Source of the DNA: Microbacterium sp. Root166
GTDB lineage: Bacteria; Actinomycetota; Actinomycetes; Actinomycetales; Microbacteriaceae
Direction: 5' to 3'
DNA: 64,000 nt
Assembly (NCBI RefSeq): GCF_001427145.1
Contig: NZ_LMGL01000001.1
Span: forward strand, 881,225 to 945,224
Below, one piece after another: positions 26,787 to 35,081 of this stretch. The position numbers and the translations under genes were made by a program. Under the pieces are notes generated by a model. The model ran no database searches. It saw nothing but the letters and a program-made list of their open reading frames with translations, and was not told the DNA's origin. How positions within the stretch are numbered: position 1 is the first letter of the stretch; the number at the start of each line of letters is the position of its first letter.

Positions 26787-27137
26787 ATGATGCGCAGAGC
26801 AGGCCGTCCCGGCCTCATCGGAATGGCGGCTCGCACCGCCGTCGTCGCCGGCACCGCCACCGCGGTGTCGGGCAACGTCCAGCGGCGCCAGCAGGGCCGC
26901 GCCGACGCGAAGTACGACCAGCAGCAGTACGAGGCCCAGCAGCAGCAGGCTGCGATGGATGCCGCAGCCGCACAGGCCGTCGCCAACGCCCAGCCGGCCT
27001 ACGCGCCGCCGCCCCCCGCTGCCGCACCCGCGGGCAACGACATGATGGCCCAGCTCACGCAGCTGGCGACCCTGCACTCGCAGGGCATCCTGTCGGACGA
27101 GGAGTTCGCAGCGGCCAAGGCCAAGCTGCTTTCCTGA
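26787..27137 (+). CDS. SHOCT-domain protein with glutamine-rich linker
   Basis: A 116-residue protein. The N-terminus is basic with a weak hydrophobic stretch (GLIGMAARTAVVAGTATAVSG), followed by a Gln/Ala-rich linker (DQQQYEAQQQQAAMDAAAAQ), a short proline-rich hinge and a C-terminal SHOCT helix pair, LATLHSQGILSDEEFAAAKAK. SHOCT domains are thought to mediate oligomerisation or partner binding. AAGGAGA precedes ATG 26787. Last gene of the unit, followed by a good terminator. Confidence 0.85.
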   Translation: MMRRAGRPGLIGMAARTAVVAGTATAVSGNVQRRQQGRADAKYDQQQYEAQQQQAAMDAAAAQAVANAQPAYAPPPPAAAPAGNDMMAQLTQLATLHSQGILSDEEFAAAKAKLLS

Positions 27138-27155
27138 CCTACTTCGATCGAGGAG

Positions 27156-27185
27156 GGCCGCACCCGCGAGGGTGCGGCCTTCTTC
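27156..27185 (+). terminator. intrinsic terminator of the SHOCT operon
   Basis: GGCCGCACCC (27156-27165), a four-base GCGA loop and GGGTGCGGCC (27170-27179) form a perfect 10-base-pair stem followed by TTCTTCC. It lies between the SHOCT gene stop and the convergent potassium-channel stop at 27190. Confidence 0.85.
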
Positions 27186-27189
27186 CGTC

Positions 27190-27951
27190 TCAGGACTGGG
27201 CGGGGCCCGGTCCGCCGGGCTCGTCGGGGTGCGCCGGGCGCTGGGCCGCGCTCAGCGCCTCGACCTGGGCGAGCAGCTGCCGCACCTGGGCGCGCGTCGC
27301 GGGCTCGGCGTCATCGCGCCCGCGCGCCGCGCGCTCGAACACCCAGGACGCGAGCGTCGCCGTGATGATTCCGGCCAGCGCGATCCCCGAGAACATCACG
27401 CCGGTTCCGACCAGGCGCCCGACGACCGTGACGGGGTAGTAGTCGCCGAAGCCGGTCGTGGTGATCGTGACGCAGGACCACCACACGGCGTCGCCGAAGG
27501 AGGTGATGTTGGCGTCGGGCGCGTCGCGCTCGGCTTCCAGCACGGCGAGCGATGCGATGTAGATGAGGAGCATGCCGGCGCCGGCGCCGTAGACCATGAT
27601 CTGCGTCCGCAGCCGCGTGCCCGCAGACGGCTTCATGCCGGGAACCCGGGTGAGCACGCGCAGCAGGAGCACCAGCCGGAACACGGGGACGAGCGCGATG
27701 GCGAGCGTGCCCAGGTGCGTGCGGAACCACTTCACCCGGTCGGACGCGAGCGACAGCCGGACCAGGTAGTCGATGATGAAGAGCGCCCAGGTCGCGAAGA
27801 TGATCACGGTCATGAGCAGATGCGCGGGGCCCGACAGACCGCCGATCACGCGCCACGAGAAGGCGACGAGATAGGCCAGCGACGCCAGCATGAGGGGCAC
27901 CTGCGTACGGCGCTGCCAGGTCGTTTCATCCACAGGCGAATTCTGCACCAC
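27190..27951 (-). CDS. voltage-gated-type potassium channel
   Basis: A 253-residue membrane protein of the VGIC type, with about six hydrophobic segments. The selectivity filter TTTGFGD lies at residues 164-170 followed by YYPVT; GFGD replaces the commoner GYGD, which is tolerated in K+ channels. The fourth span (FRLVLLLRVLTR) has only three arginines, so voltage sensing may be weak. A C-terminal helix (ATRAQVRQLLAQVEALSAAQ) could be a coiled coil for tetramer assembly. The start is the first of two GTG codons. It lies downstream of an AI-2E permease gene on the same strand with 36 bases between. Confidence 0.88.
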   Translation of the reverse strand: MVQNSPVDETTWQRRTQVPLMLASLAYLVAFSWRVIGGLSGPAHLLMTVIIFATWALFIIDYLVRLSLASDRVKWFRTHLGTLAIALVPVFRLVLLLRVLTRVPGMKPSAGTRLRTQIMVYGAGAGMLLIYIASLAVLEAERDAPDANITSFGDAVWWSCVTITTTGFGDYYPVTVVGRLVGTGVMFSGIALAGIITATLASWVFERAARGRDDAEPATRAQVRQLLAQVEALSAAQRPAHPDEPGGPGPAQS

Positions 27952-27987
27952 CCGGACGCGGGCCCTGCGCTGGCGCGCCCTGCGCCG

Positions 27988-29097
27988 TCAGAGGAGCCTG
28001 CGGTGTCCTCCCGGCGCGGTGGCGGCGGCATCCGGTGGAGGAACAGCGGTGCGGTCCCCCGAGAGCCACCGCAGCCAGTGCGCACCCGGATCGCCCTCGA
28101 GCACCAGAGCCCTGACGAACAGGGTCAGCGGAATCGAGAGGATGGCCCCGAGCGGTCCGATGACGAACGTCCAGAAGATCACCGAGAAGAAGCTCAGCGT
28201 GAGGCTGAGGTCGACCGCGTCGCTGACGAACTTGGGCTGGACCAGCACCTGCAGGACGACGTTGACGACGCAGTACACGGCGATCACGGCGAGGAGGAGC
28301 GGCCAGCCGCCGACGACGAAGGCGAGGACCGCGGGCGGGATGAGCCCGAGAATGAACCCGATGTTGGGGACGAAGTTGGTGACGAACGCGAGGATCGCCC
28401 ACACCAGCGGGGCGGGGACTCCGAGCCACCACAGCGCGAGGCCGTCGATCACGGCGACGACGGCGCCGAAGCTGGCGTTGACGACGTAGTACCGCCGCAC
28501 TCCCGAGTTCAGGTGGCGGATGCGGGCGAGCACCGGCGCCTTCGCGGCACCGAACACGCGCCCGGCTTCGCGATAGCGCGCGGCGTCGGCGGCCATGAAG
28601 ATGATGTACGCGAACACGAAGAACAGCGCCGTCGCGACGCCGAGCACCGTCCCGCCGAGCTTCGAGACGAGGCCGACCAGGGTTTCCGGATCGAGCACGG
28701 ACCCCACCGCCGAGGACGCCTCCTGGTCGAGGCCGACCTCCTGCAGCCATGCGAGGAACCCCTCCCCGCTGGAACGGAGCTCGTCGGCGAAGTCGGCGAC
28801 CAGCTGCGCGAACTGACGGCCCGCGAGCCACAGCAGCGCCCCCATGGCGACCAGCACGAGATAGGCCACGACGATGACGGCCGTCGTTCCCGTCCACCGC
28901 GGCCAGCCACGACGCTCGAGCGGACCACGGAGCGGCTCGCAGATCACGACGAGCACGATGGCGAGGGCGAGCGGCCCGACGATCTCGCGCGCGAGCGAGA
29001 CGCCGGCGAGCAGCACGACGACGGCGGCCAGGCCGATCAGGGTGCGCAGGCTCGGCGAGAGGGCCGGCGGCGGCGTGGAGGGCACGGATCGGGTCAC
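27988..29097 (-). CDS. AI-2E family permease (second copy)
   Basis: A 369-residue PerM/AI-2E protein with two N-terminal spans (LIGLAAVVVLLAGVSL; LALAIVLVVICEPL), a third span, a soluble loop with ELRSSGEGFLAWLQE, and four C-terminal spans including FVTNFVPNIGFILGLIPPAVL, the conserved proline-rich segment of the family. It differs from the permease at 21706 in having a short N-terminus. The start is GTG 29097. It is upstream of the K+ channel on the minus strand and divergent from the DUF2252 gene. I saw no 17-bp LAL motif in front of it. Confidence 0.87.
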   Translation of the reverse strand: MTRSVPSTPPPALSPSLRTLIGLAAVVVLLAGVSLAREIVGPLALAIVLVVICEPLRGPLERRGWPRWTGTTAVIVVAYLVLVAMGALLWLAGRQFAQLVADFADELRSSGEGFLAWLQEVGLDQEASSAVGSVLDPETLVGLVSKLGGTVLGVATALFFVFAYIIFMAADAARYREAGRVFGAAKAPVLARIRHLNSGVRRYYVVNASFGAVVAVIDGLALWWLGVPAPLVWAILAFVTNFVPNIGFILGLIPPAVLAFVVGGWPLLLAVIAVYCVVNVVLQVLVQPKFVSDAVDLSLTLSFFSVIFWTFVIGPLGAILSIPLTLFVRALVLEGDPGAHWLRWLSGDRTAVPPPDAAATAPGGHRRLL

Positions 29098-29186
29098 GCG
29101 GCCAGGGTACCCACGGCTGGCGGCAGCCTCGGGATTTCCCCGGCCGAGCCCTCCCGCGCGCCGCCCGCTGGTGCCACACTGACCAC

Positions 29187-30593
29187 ATGGCAACCACGAC
29201 GGACGTCCGGCCCCTGGCCGAGAGCTGGTCAGCACCCCCGACGCTCGAGGACCACCTCGGCGAAGGACGAGCGGCGCGCGAGCGCGTGCCCCGCGAACAG
29301 CTCGCCGTGCTGCCCGACGGCGTCCGCGACCCGATGGCGATCCTCGACGAGCAGGACTCTACGCGGGTTCCCGAGCTGGTCCCGATCCGCTCGGAGCGCA
29401 TGGCCGCGAGCGCCTTCGCGTTCTACCGGGGCACGGCCGCCCTCATGGCGGCCGACCTCGCGCGCTCGCCCAGCAGCGGTCTCGACGTCGGGTCATGCGG
29501 CGATGCCCACGTGTCGAACTTCGGACTCTTCGCCTCGCCGCAGCGCACCCTCGTCTTCGACCTCAACGACTTCGACGAGTCGGCGTGGGCTCCGTGGGAA
29601 TGGGACGTGAAACGGCTCGTCACGAGCATCGTGATCGCCGGGCAGTCCACGAACCGGGACGAGAAGGTGGTGGAGGATGCCGCCCTCGGCGCCGTCAGGA
29701 CGTACGCCCGCGCCCTGCGCAGCGGCGCCAGGCGCAGTCCGCTGAAGCGCTACTACGACCACTTCGACGCGGATGCCGCCGAAGAGGCGGTCGATCCCGA
29801 GTCGGCCGAGGCCCTCCACCGCGCGATCAAGGACGCCGAGAAGCGCACGGCGGCGCGAGCGGTGCGCAAGTTGACGACCGTCGATCCCGGCGGCCGGCTG
29901 CTCTTCATAGAGCAGCCGCCCACGATGACGCATGTGGACCCGCGGATCGAAGCCCGCATCAACGAGTACATCGCGCTGTACCTGTCGTCGGCGAACGTCG
30001 ACATCCGCGTGCTGATGCAGAAGTACCACGTCACCGATATCGCGCGCCGCGTGGTCGGGGTCGGCAGCGTCGGCACACGGTGCTATCTCATCTCGAACGC
30101 GGACGGCGACGGGAACGCCCTCCTGCTGCAGGCGAAGGAGGCAAGTCAGAGCGTGCTCGTCCAGTACGGCGGCATCGCGCAGCCGGAGGCCGTCGCCGAC
30201 TTCATCGAGCGGCAGGGCGAGGGCGGCAGGGTGGTGGCGATGCAGCGGATCCTGCAGGCCGTCTCGGACCCGTTCCTCGGCCACCTGCGCGGCACCCCCG
30301 TCGAAGGCGGTCCGGAGCGGTCCTTCTACGTGCGGCAGTTCCACGACAAGAAGGGCGGATTCGACATGGACACGCTCGAGGACTCGGCATTCCGCTGGTA
30401 CGCCGACGCGTGCGCGACGACCCTCGCGCGCGCTCACGGTCAGTCGCCGAACGCCTCCGTGGTCTCGGGCTACGTGGGCGGCGGCCGCGTCGCAGGCGCG
30501 GCGATCCTCGAGTGGTCGTACCGCTACGCCGACCTGTCGCGCGCGGACTGGCAGCTGTTCCGCCGCCATCGCGGGCTGGATGTCTCGGACTGA
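29187..30593 (+). CDS. DUF2252 family protein
   Basis: A 468-residue soluble protein of the DUF2252 family, which looks like a distant kinase-fold group. Typical segments are FYRGTAALMAADLA, SCGDAHVSNFGLFASP (with the GDxHxxNF motif), FDLNDFDESAWAPWEWDVKRL and, near the end, YVRQFHDKKGG. The GDAHxxN and DxND motifs resemble aminoglycoside-phosphotransferase catalytic loops, but no activity is established to my knowledge. Start ATG 29187 is divergent from the AI-2E permease. It often sits near stress genes in actinobacteria, which fits the neighbourhood. Confidence 0.88.
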   Translation: MATTTDVRPLAESWSAPPTLEDHLGEGRAARERVPREQLAVLPDGVRDPMAILDEQDSTRVPELVPIRSERMAASAFAFYRGTAALMAADLARSPSSGLDVGSCGDAHVSNFGLFASPQRTLVFDLNDFDESAWAPWEWDVKRLVTSIVIAGQSTNRDEKVVEDAALGAVRTYARALRSGARRSPLKRYYDHFDADAAEEAVDPESAEALHRAIKDAEKRTAARAVRKLTTVDPGGRLLFIEQPPTMTHVDPRIEARINEYIALYLSSANVDIRVLMQKYHVTDIARRVVGVGSVGTRCYLISNADGDGNALLLQAKEASQSVLVQYGGIAQPEAVADFIERQGEGGRVVAMQRILQAVSDPFLGHLRGTPVEGGPERSFYVRQFHDKKGGFDMDTLEDSAFRWYADACATTLARAHGQSPNASVVSGYVGGGRVAGAAILEWSYRYADLSRADWQLFRRHRGLDVSD

Positions 30594-30656
30594 CCACAGC
30601 CCGGCGCCCGGACGCTTCCGGACGGCCGGAGAAGGGCGGGCCGTACACTGACAGCC

Positions 30657-31397
30657 ATGACCGATGCCGAGCCCCGTGCGGCAACCCGATCGCAGACGGA
30701 CGTCGTCATCGACGGCATCAAGAGCATGCTCACCCGCGGCGAGCTGCGTGCGGGTTCGCGACTGCCGATCGAGAAGGATCTCGCGGCGCAGCTCGGGGTG
30801 TCGCGCGGGTCGCTGCGGGAAGGCGTCCGCGCGCTGGCGACCCTCGGCGTGCTCGAGACCCGGCAGGGCGACGGCACGTACGTGACCTCGCTCGATCCCG
30901 GCGTGCTGCTCAGCCCGCTGGGCTTCCTCGCCGACCTTCAGCAGCCGGCGCACGCCGCCGATCTCCTCGCCGTGCGCCGCGTGCTCGAGGCGGAGAGCGT
31001 CTCACTGGCGGCGACTCGGCTCACCGACGCGGATCTCGGCCGGCTCGAGGACGTGCTGCGGGGAGTGGATGCCCTGCTGGCCAGCGACCCCGATGTCGAT
31101 CTCGAGCAGTTCGTCCAGGCCGACACCGACTTCCACGCGATCATCGCGGCGGCCAGCGGCAACCCGGCTCTCGCGGCGATCATCGACAGCCTCGTCGGGC
31201 GCACCTTCCGCGCGCGACTGTGGCGGGCCATCTCCCATCGCGGATCGCTGCTGGAGACGCAGACCGAGCACCGCGCGATCCTCGCAGAGCTCCTGAAGCG
31301 CGATCCCGAGAGGGCGCGCATCCGCATGTCGGTGCACCTGCTCGGGGTCGAGCAGTTCAGCGCCGCGCACGCTGACGAGGACCCGAAGGCCGTCTGA
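30657..31397 (+). CDS. FadR-type GntR regulator
   Basis: A 246-residue repressor. The GntR winged helix lies at residues 15-80 (GELRAGSRLPIEKDLAAQLG; SRGSLREGVRALATLGVLETRQGDGTYV). An all-helical FCD ligand domain follows, with the metal-binding pattern Asp/His in DTDFHAIIAAASGN and H in TEHRAI and SVHL. FCD regulators sense small carboxylic acids or sugar acids. It converges on the aldo/keto reductase gene and lies beside the catabolic region, so that region is the likely target. Start ATG 30657 has no strong ribosome binding site. Confidence 0.87.
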   Translation: MTDAEPRAATRSQTDVVIDGIKSMLTRGELRAGSRLPIEKDLAAQLGVSRGSLREGVRALATLGVLETRQGDGTYVTSLDPGVLLSPLGFLADLQQPAHAADLLAVRRVLEAESVSLAATRLTDADLGRLEDVLRGVDALLASDPDVDLEQFVQADTDFHAIIAAASGNPALAAIIDSLVGRTFRARLWRAISHRGSLLETQTEHRAILAELLKRDPERARIRMSVHLLGVEQFSAAHADEDPKAV

Positions 31398-31426
31398 CCT
31401 GCGAGCCTGCCCTTCCTGCGGTCAGG

Positions 31427-32404
31427 CTAAGCGAGCGCGTCGGGGATCAGCCCCGCTGCCGCCAGGTCGCGCCACAGCGCCTCCGGCACGTCGGCGGCTG
31501 ATCGCTGCGCATTGGAGTCGATCTGCCCGCGACCACGCGCGCCGAGCACGACCGAGACGACGGTGGGGTGACGGCGGACGTAGGCGATCGCCGCCTCGGG
31601 CAGCGTCACGCCGTGGGCCTCGCAGACGTCGGCGATCGCGTGGGCCCGTGCGAGCATCTCGGGGGGCGCGGGGGCGTAGTCGAAGAGGGCGTCAGCGGCC
31701 GGGCGCGGCTTGCCGAGGAGGCCCGAGTTGTACACGCCCGCCGCAACGATGGAGACGTTCCGCTCCTGCGCGAGCGGCAGGAGCTCGTCCAGCGCCGAGT
31801 CGTCGAGCAGCGTGAAGCGGCCCGCGCACATGAGGATGTCCACGTCCGCACGACGAATCAGTTCTGCAAGGGGAGCGGCGTAGTTCATGCCGGCGCCGAC
31901 TGCTGAGACGACGCCCTGCTCGCGCAGCTCGATGAGGGCGCCGATGCCCTCGGTCGAGGCCTGCTCGAAGTGATTCTCGGGGTCGTGCAGGTACAGGATG
32001 TCGAATCGGTCGAGCCCGGTGCGTTCGAGCGAATCCTCGACCGACCGGAGGATGCCGTCGCGACTGAAGTCCCACTGACGCACCAGGTCGGCCGGCACGT
32101 CGAAGCCCTCGGTGTCATGGCCTGCGGCCCCGTCGGGGTCGGGAACGAGCAGTCGTCCGACCTTCGTCGACACCGCGAACGCGTCGCGCGGACGCCCGCG
32201 GAGCTGCTCGCCCAGACGACGCTCGGACACCCCGACGCCGTAGTGCGGCGCGGTGTCGAAATAGCGGATGCCGCACTCCCACGCGGCGTCGACGGTTTCG
32301 ACGACCTCCTCCTCCGTCGTGGTGCGGTAGAGGTTGCCCAGCTGGGCGGCGCCGAGGCCGAGCTCGGTGAGCTCGAGGCCGGTGCGCGTGGTTCGGGTCT
32401 GCAT
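31427..32404 (-). CDS. aldo/keto reductase (L-fucose-dehydrogenase-like)
   Basis: A 325-residue NAD(P)-dependent TIM barrel. The signature GIRYFDTAPHYGVGVSERRLG (Asp, Tyr) lies near residue 50, the catalytic Lys in VSTKVGRLL and the His in DILYLHDPE. This subgroup includes bacterial L-fucose and D-arabinose dehydrogenases and pyridoxal 4-dehydrogenase. ATG 32404 has GGAGGGAACGAG upstream. It is divergent from the aldolase-kinase-hydrolase-SDR operon, so it could oxidise the aldose to the lactone in the first step. The exact sugar is an inference. Confidence 0.85.
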   Translation of the reverse strand: MQTRTTRTGLELTELGLGAAQLGNLYRTTTEEEVVETVDAAWECGIRYFDTAPHYGVGVSERRLGEQLRGRPRDAFAVSTKVGRLLVPDPDGAAGHDTEGFDVPADLVRQWDFSRDGILRSVEDSLERTGLDRFDILYLHDPENHFEQASTEGIGALIELREQGVVSAVGAGMNYAAPLAELIRRADVDILMCAGRFTLLDDSALDELLPLAQERNVSIVAAGVYNSGLLGKPRPAADALFDYAPAPPEMLARAHAIADVCEAHGVTLPEAAIAYVRRHPTVVSVVLGARGRGQIDSNAQRSAADVPEALWRDLAAAGLIPDALA

Positions 32405-32617
32405 CTCGTTCCCTCCATCGGGTGCGACGATCAGTTTAGACGAGTCATTGGATGAATGGCAGTCCTGAGGGGCCCATCTCTTCAGCAGAGCGCCGGATTC
32501 CCCGCCTTCGAGCCCGCGGGGTTGCCCATTCTTACGGATACCAGGTGAGAAAGGCCCGGTGATGGTGCACAATGGGTTCTGGCTAATTCATCTGACTTTT
32601 GAGATCGAGGCTCCTCC
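32405..32617. other. 213-base divergent intergenic region
   Basis: It carries the promoters of the aldo/keto reductase (leftward) and the aldolase operon (rightward). A short inverted repeat TCAT-tgg-ATGA lies at 32445-32455, and ATTCATC followed closely by TGAC occurs facing both genes (32457-32444 on the minus strand and 32586-32596 on the plus). These could be weak operator sites for the FadR-type regulator. I see no riboswitch and no gene. Confidence 0.35.
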
Positions 32618-33262
32618 ATGACGGAAACAGTCGACGCGGTCACGCAGATCGGCATCGTGCCGGTGGTCGTCATCGACGACGCCGCCCGTGCCGTGGACCT
32701 CGTGCACGCGCTGATGGAGGGCGGCATCGCGTGCGCCGAGTTCACGCTGCGCACGCCCGCCGGGCTCGTCGCGCTCGAGGCGGCGGCCGGGGTCCCGGGC
32801 TTCACGCCGGGTGCCGGAACGGTGCTCACCCGCGAGGACGCCCGGGCCGCAACGAGCGCGGGCGCCGCCTTCGCGGTGAGCCCGGGCTATGACGCCGACG
32901 TGGCCCGCGCGGTCATCGACGGCGGCGCCACCATGGTTCCCGGCGTTGCGACGCCGACCGAGGTCCAGCGTGCGATCGCCGACGGGTTCACCCACGTGAA
33001 GGTGTTCCCCGCCGGGCTCCTGGGCGGGCCCGCGTACCTCGATGCGCTCGCCGGCCCGTTCCCCGGCCTGCGCTTCCTGCCCAGCGGCGGAGTCGGCGAG
33101 GCCGATCTCAGCGCGTACGCCTCGCGCCCGCACGTCTTCGCGGTGAGCGGCAGCTGGATGGTCCCCCGCGACGCGATCGCGAGCGGCGACTTCGAGCTGA
33201 TCGCCCGTCGCAGCCGCGCAGCGGCCGACGCTCTGCAGCTCGCCCGCGGGGGTGCACGATGA
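32618..33262 (+). CDS. KDPG/KHG-type 2-keto-3-deoxy sugar-acid aldolase
   Basis: A 214-residue class I aldolase. It shows the family pattern EFTLRT near residue 42, GAGTVLT, and the Schiff-base lysine in HVKVFPAG, followed by LPSGGV for phosphate binding. It splits 2-keto-3-deoxy-6-phospho-sugar acids to pyruvate and a C3 aldehyde. Start ATG 32618 follows GGCTCCTCC; the Shine-Dalgarno is poor. The next gene, a PfkB kinase, overlaps by four bases, a pairing (kinase plus aldolase) that fits phosphorylation and cleavage of a 2-keto-3-deoxy acid. Confidence 0.9.
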   Translation: MTETVDAVTQIGIVPVVVIDDAARAVDLVHALMEGGIACAEFTLRTPAGLVALEAAAGVPGFTPGAGTVLTREDARAATSAGAAFAVSPGYDADVARAVIDGGATMVPGVATPTEVQRAIADGFTHVKVFPAGLLGGPAYLDALAGPFPGLRFLPSGGVGEADLSAYASRPHVFAVSGSWMVPRDAIASGDFELIARRSRAAADALQLARGGAR

Positions 33263-34200
33263 CCGGCCTCATCACCATCGGCGAGAGCATGGGCCTCATC
33301 CGCGGCGACGGCATCGGCGGCCTCGAGCACCTCAGCGCCGCGCGCGTGGACACCGGCGGCGCCGAGGGCAACGTCGCGATCGGCGTCGCCCGTCTCGGCG
33401 GATCGACGACCTGGCTCGGGCGCGTCGGCGACGACGCTCTGGGCCGCCGGATCGCGGGCGATCTCCGCTCGGAGTCCGTCACCGTGCACGCGGTGGTCGA
33501 CCCGCGCGCGCCGACCGGACTCATGCTGAAGACCAGCCCCCGCGCCGGTACGACCGTCGTGGACTACTACCGGCGGGGCAGCGCAGGCAGCCGCCTCACG
33601 CCGGCCGACCTCGACGGCGCCGACCTCGAGTCTCACGGCATCCTCCACATCACCGGCATCACCCTCGGCCTCTCGGAGTCGGCCCGTGAGACCGTGTTCG
33701 CCGCCGTGGCGCGCGCTCGCGCCGCCGGGATGCTCGTGTCGTTCGCGATCAACCACCGCTCGCGGATCTGGCACGCCGACGAGGCCCGCGCCCACTACCT
33801 GGCCGTCGCCCGCTCGGCCGACATCGTCTTCGCGAGCGCCGAAGAGGCCGAGCTCCTCGTGTCGGGCGCGACGCCCGCCGACCTCGCGCAGGCGCTCGCC
33901 GACCTGGGCCCCGGCGAAGTCATCGTCACGCTCGGGGCCGAAGGATCGGTCGCCGTGATCGACGGAGAGGCCCACACGGTCGCCGCCGTCCCGATCACCG
34001 CGATCGACACCGTCGGCGCCGGCGACGGATTCGCGGCCGGGTATCTCGCCGACCGGCTGGCCGGAGCATCCGCCGTCGACCGCCTCCGCACCGCCGCCGC
34101 CTCCGGCGCGCTCGCCTGCACGCATCCGGGTGACTGGCAGGGCGCGCCGCGCCGCGCCGACATCGCGGGCCTCACCGCCGGCGACCCCGTCATCCGCTGA
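33259..34200 (+). CDS. PfkB-family sugar kinase (2-keto-3-deoxygluconate-kinase-like)
   Basis: A 313-residue ribokinase-fold enzyme. The N-terminal region has GGAEGNVAIGVARLGGSTTWLGRVGDD, and the C-terminal ATP/anion-hole motif is DTVGAGDGFAAGYLAD with the catalytic Asp. It starts at ATG 33259, overlapping the aldolase stop. Together they suggest 2-keto-3-deoxy acid to its 6-phosphate to pyruvate plus a triose phosphate. The next gene begins 29 bases later. Substrate specificity is inferred from the partner only. Confidence 0.88.
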   Translation: MTGLITIGESMGLIRGDGIGGLEHLSAARVDTGGAEGNVAIGVARLGGSTTWLGRVGDDALGRRIAGDLRSESVTVHAVVDPRAPTGLMLKTSPRAGTTVVDYYRRGSAGSRLTPADLDGADLESHGILHITGITLGLSESARETVFAAVARARAAGMLVSFAINHRSRIWHADEARAHYLAVARSADIVFASAEEAELLVSGATPADLAQALADLGPGEVIVTLGAEGSVAVIDGEAHTVAAVPITAIDTVGAGDGFAAGYLADRLAGASAVDRLRTAAASGALACTHPGDWQGAPRRADIAGLTAGDPVIR

Positions 34201-34229
34201 CCCGAACCACCATCCTCGAAGGAGACCCC

Positions 34230-35081
34230 ATGACCCTCGGACGCCTCGGCGACGCCGGGAACGAGATTCCCGTCTTGCACTACGACGGCCGCGCCTACGA
34301 CCTGCGCCCGCTCACCGCCGACATCGACGGCGCGTTCCTCGCGTCGGGCGGCGCGGCCTCGGCCCTCGCCGCCCTCAACCGCGGCGACCTGGTGGAGGTT
34401 CCGGATGCCGCGGCCCTGCGCGTCGCGCCCCCGATCGCGTCCCCCGGCAAGATCGTGTGCATCGGCCTCAACTACCGCGACCACGCGGAGGAGACCGGTG
34501 CCGCCATCCCGGAAGAGCCCGTCGTGTTCATGAAGGACCCGAGCACGATCGTGGGCCCCTTCGACGAGGTCTACATCCCGCGCAAGTCCGTCAAGACCGA
34601 CTGGGAGGTCGAGCTCGGCGTCGTGATCGGCAAGACCGCCCGGTACCTCTCCTCTCCCGAAGAAGCCGACTCGGTGATCGCCGGCTACGTGCTCTCGCAT
34701 GATGTGTCGGAGCGCGAGTTCCAGCTCGAGCGCGGCGGCCAGTGGGACAAGGGCAAGAGCTGCGAGACGTTCAACCCGCTCGGGCCGGTGCTGGTGCCGG
34801 CATCCGAGGTGGCCGACCCGCAGTCCCTCGGCCTGCGGCTCTGGGTCAACGGCGAGCTGCGTCAGGACGGCAGCACCGCGAACATGATCTTCGACGTCCG
34901 CCACGTCATCTGGTACCTGTCGCAGTTCATGGTCCTGCGGCCCGGCGACCTCATCAACACCGGCACCCCGGCCGGCGTCGCCCTCGGCATCGAGGGCAAC
35001 CCGTACCTCCGCGACGGCGATGTCGTCGAGCTCGAGATCGACGGCCTCGGTCGCAGCAGCCAGAAGATGGTGCAGGCATGA
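34230..35081 (+). CDS. fumarylacetoacetate hydrolase family protein (2,4-diketo-3-deoxy sugar-acid hydrolase-like)
   Basis: A 283-residue FAH-fold hydrolase. The family segments SPGKIVCIGLNYRDHAEETG, VVFMKDPSTIVGP and the metal-binding EVELGVVIG are visible, followed by GKSCETFNPLGP and LINTGTPAGVALG. Homologues split 2,4-diketo-3-deoxy-L-fuconate into pyruvate and lactate. It is coupled by ATGA to an SDR that could make the diketo acid. GAAGGAGA precedes ATG 34230. A related diketo acid could be the true substrate. Confidence 0.87.
   Translation: MTLGRLGDAGNEIPVLHYDGRAYDLRPLTADIDGAFLASGGAASALAALNRGDLVEVPDAAALRVAPPIASPGKIVCIGLNYRDHAEETGAAIPEEPVVFMKDPSTIVGPFDEVYIPRKSVKTDWEVELGVVIGKTARYLSSPEEADSVIAGYVLSHDVSEREFQLERGGQWDKGKSCETFNPLGPVLVPASEVADPQSLGLRLWVNGELRQDGSTANMIFDVRHVIWYLSQFMVLRPGDLINTGTPAGVALGIEGNPYLRDGDVVELEIDGLGRSSQKMVQA

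Noticed and set aside
32405..32617. A riboswitch or small gene in the 213-base divergent gap
   Set aside because: No conserved aptamer pattern, strong hairpin with terminator, or convincing small open frame with a ribosome binding site was found.
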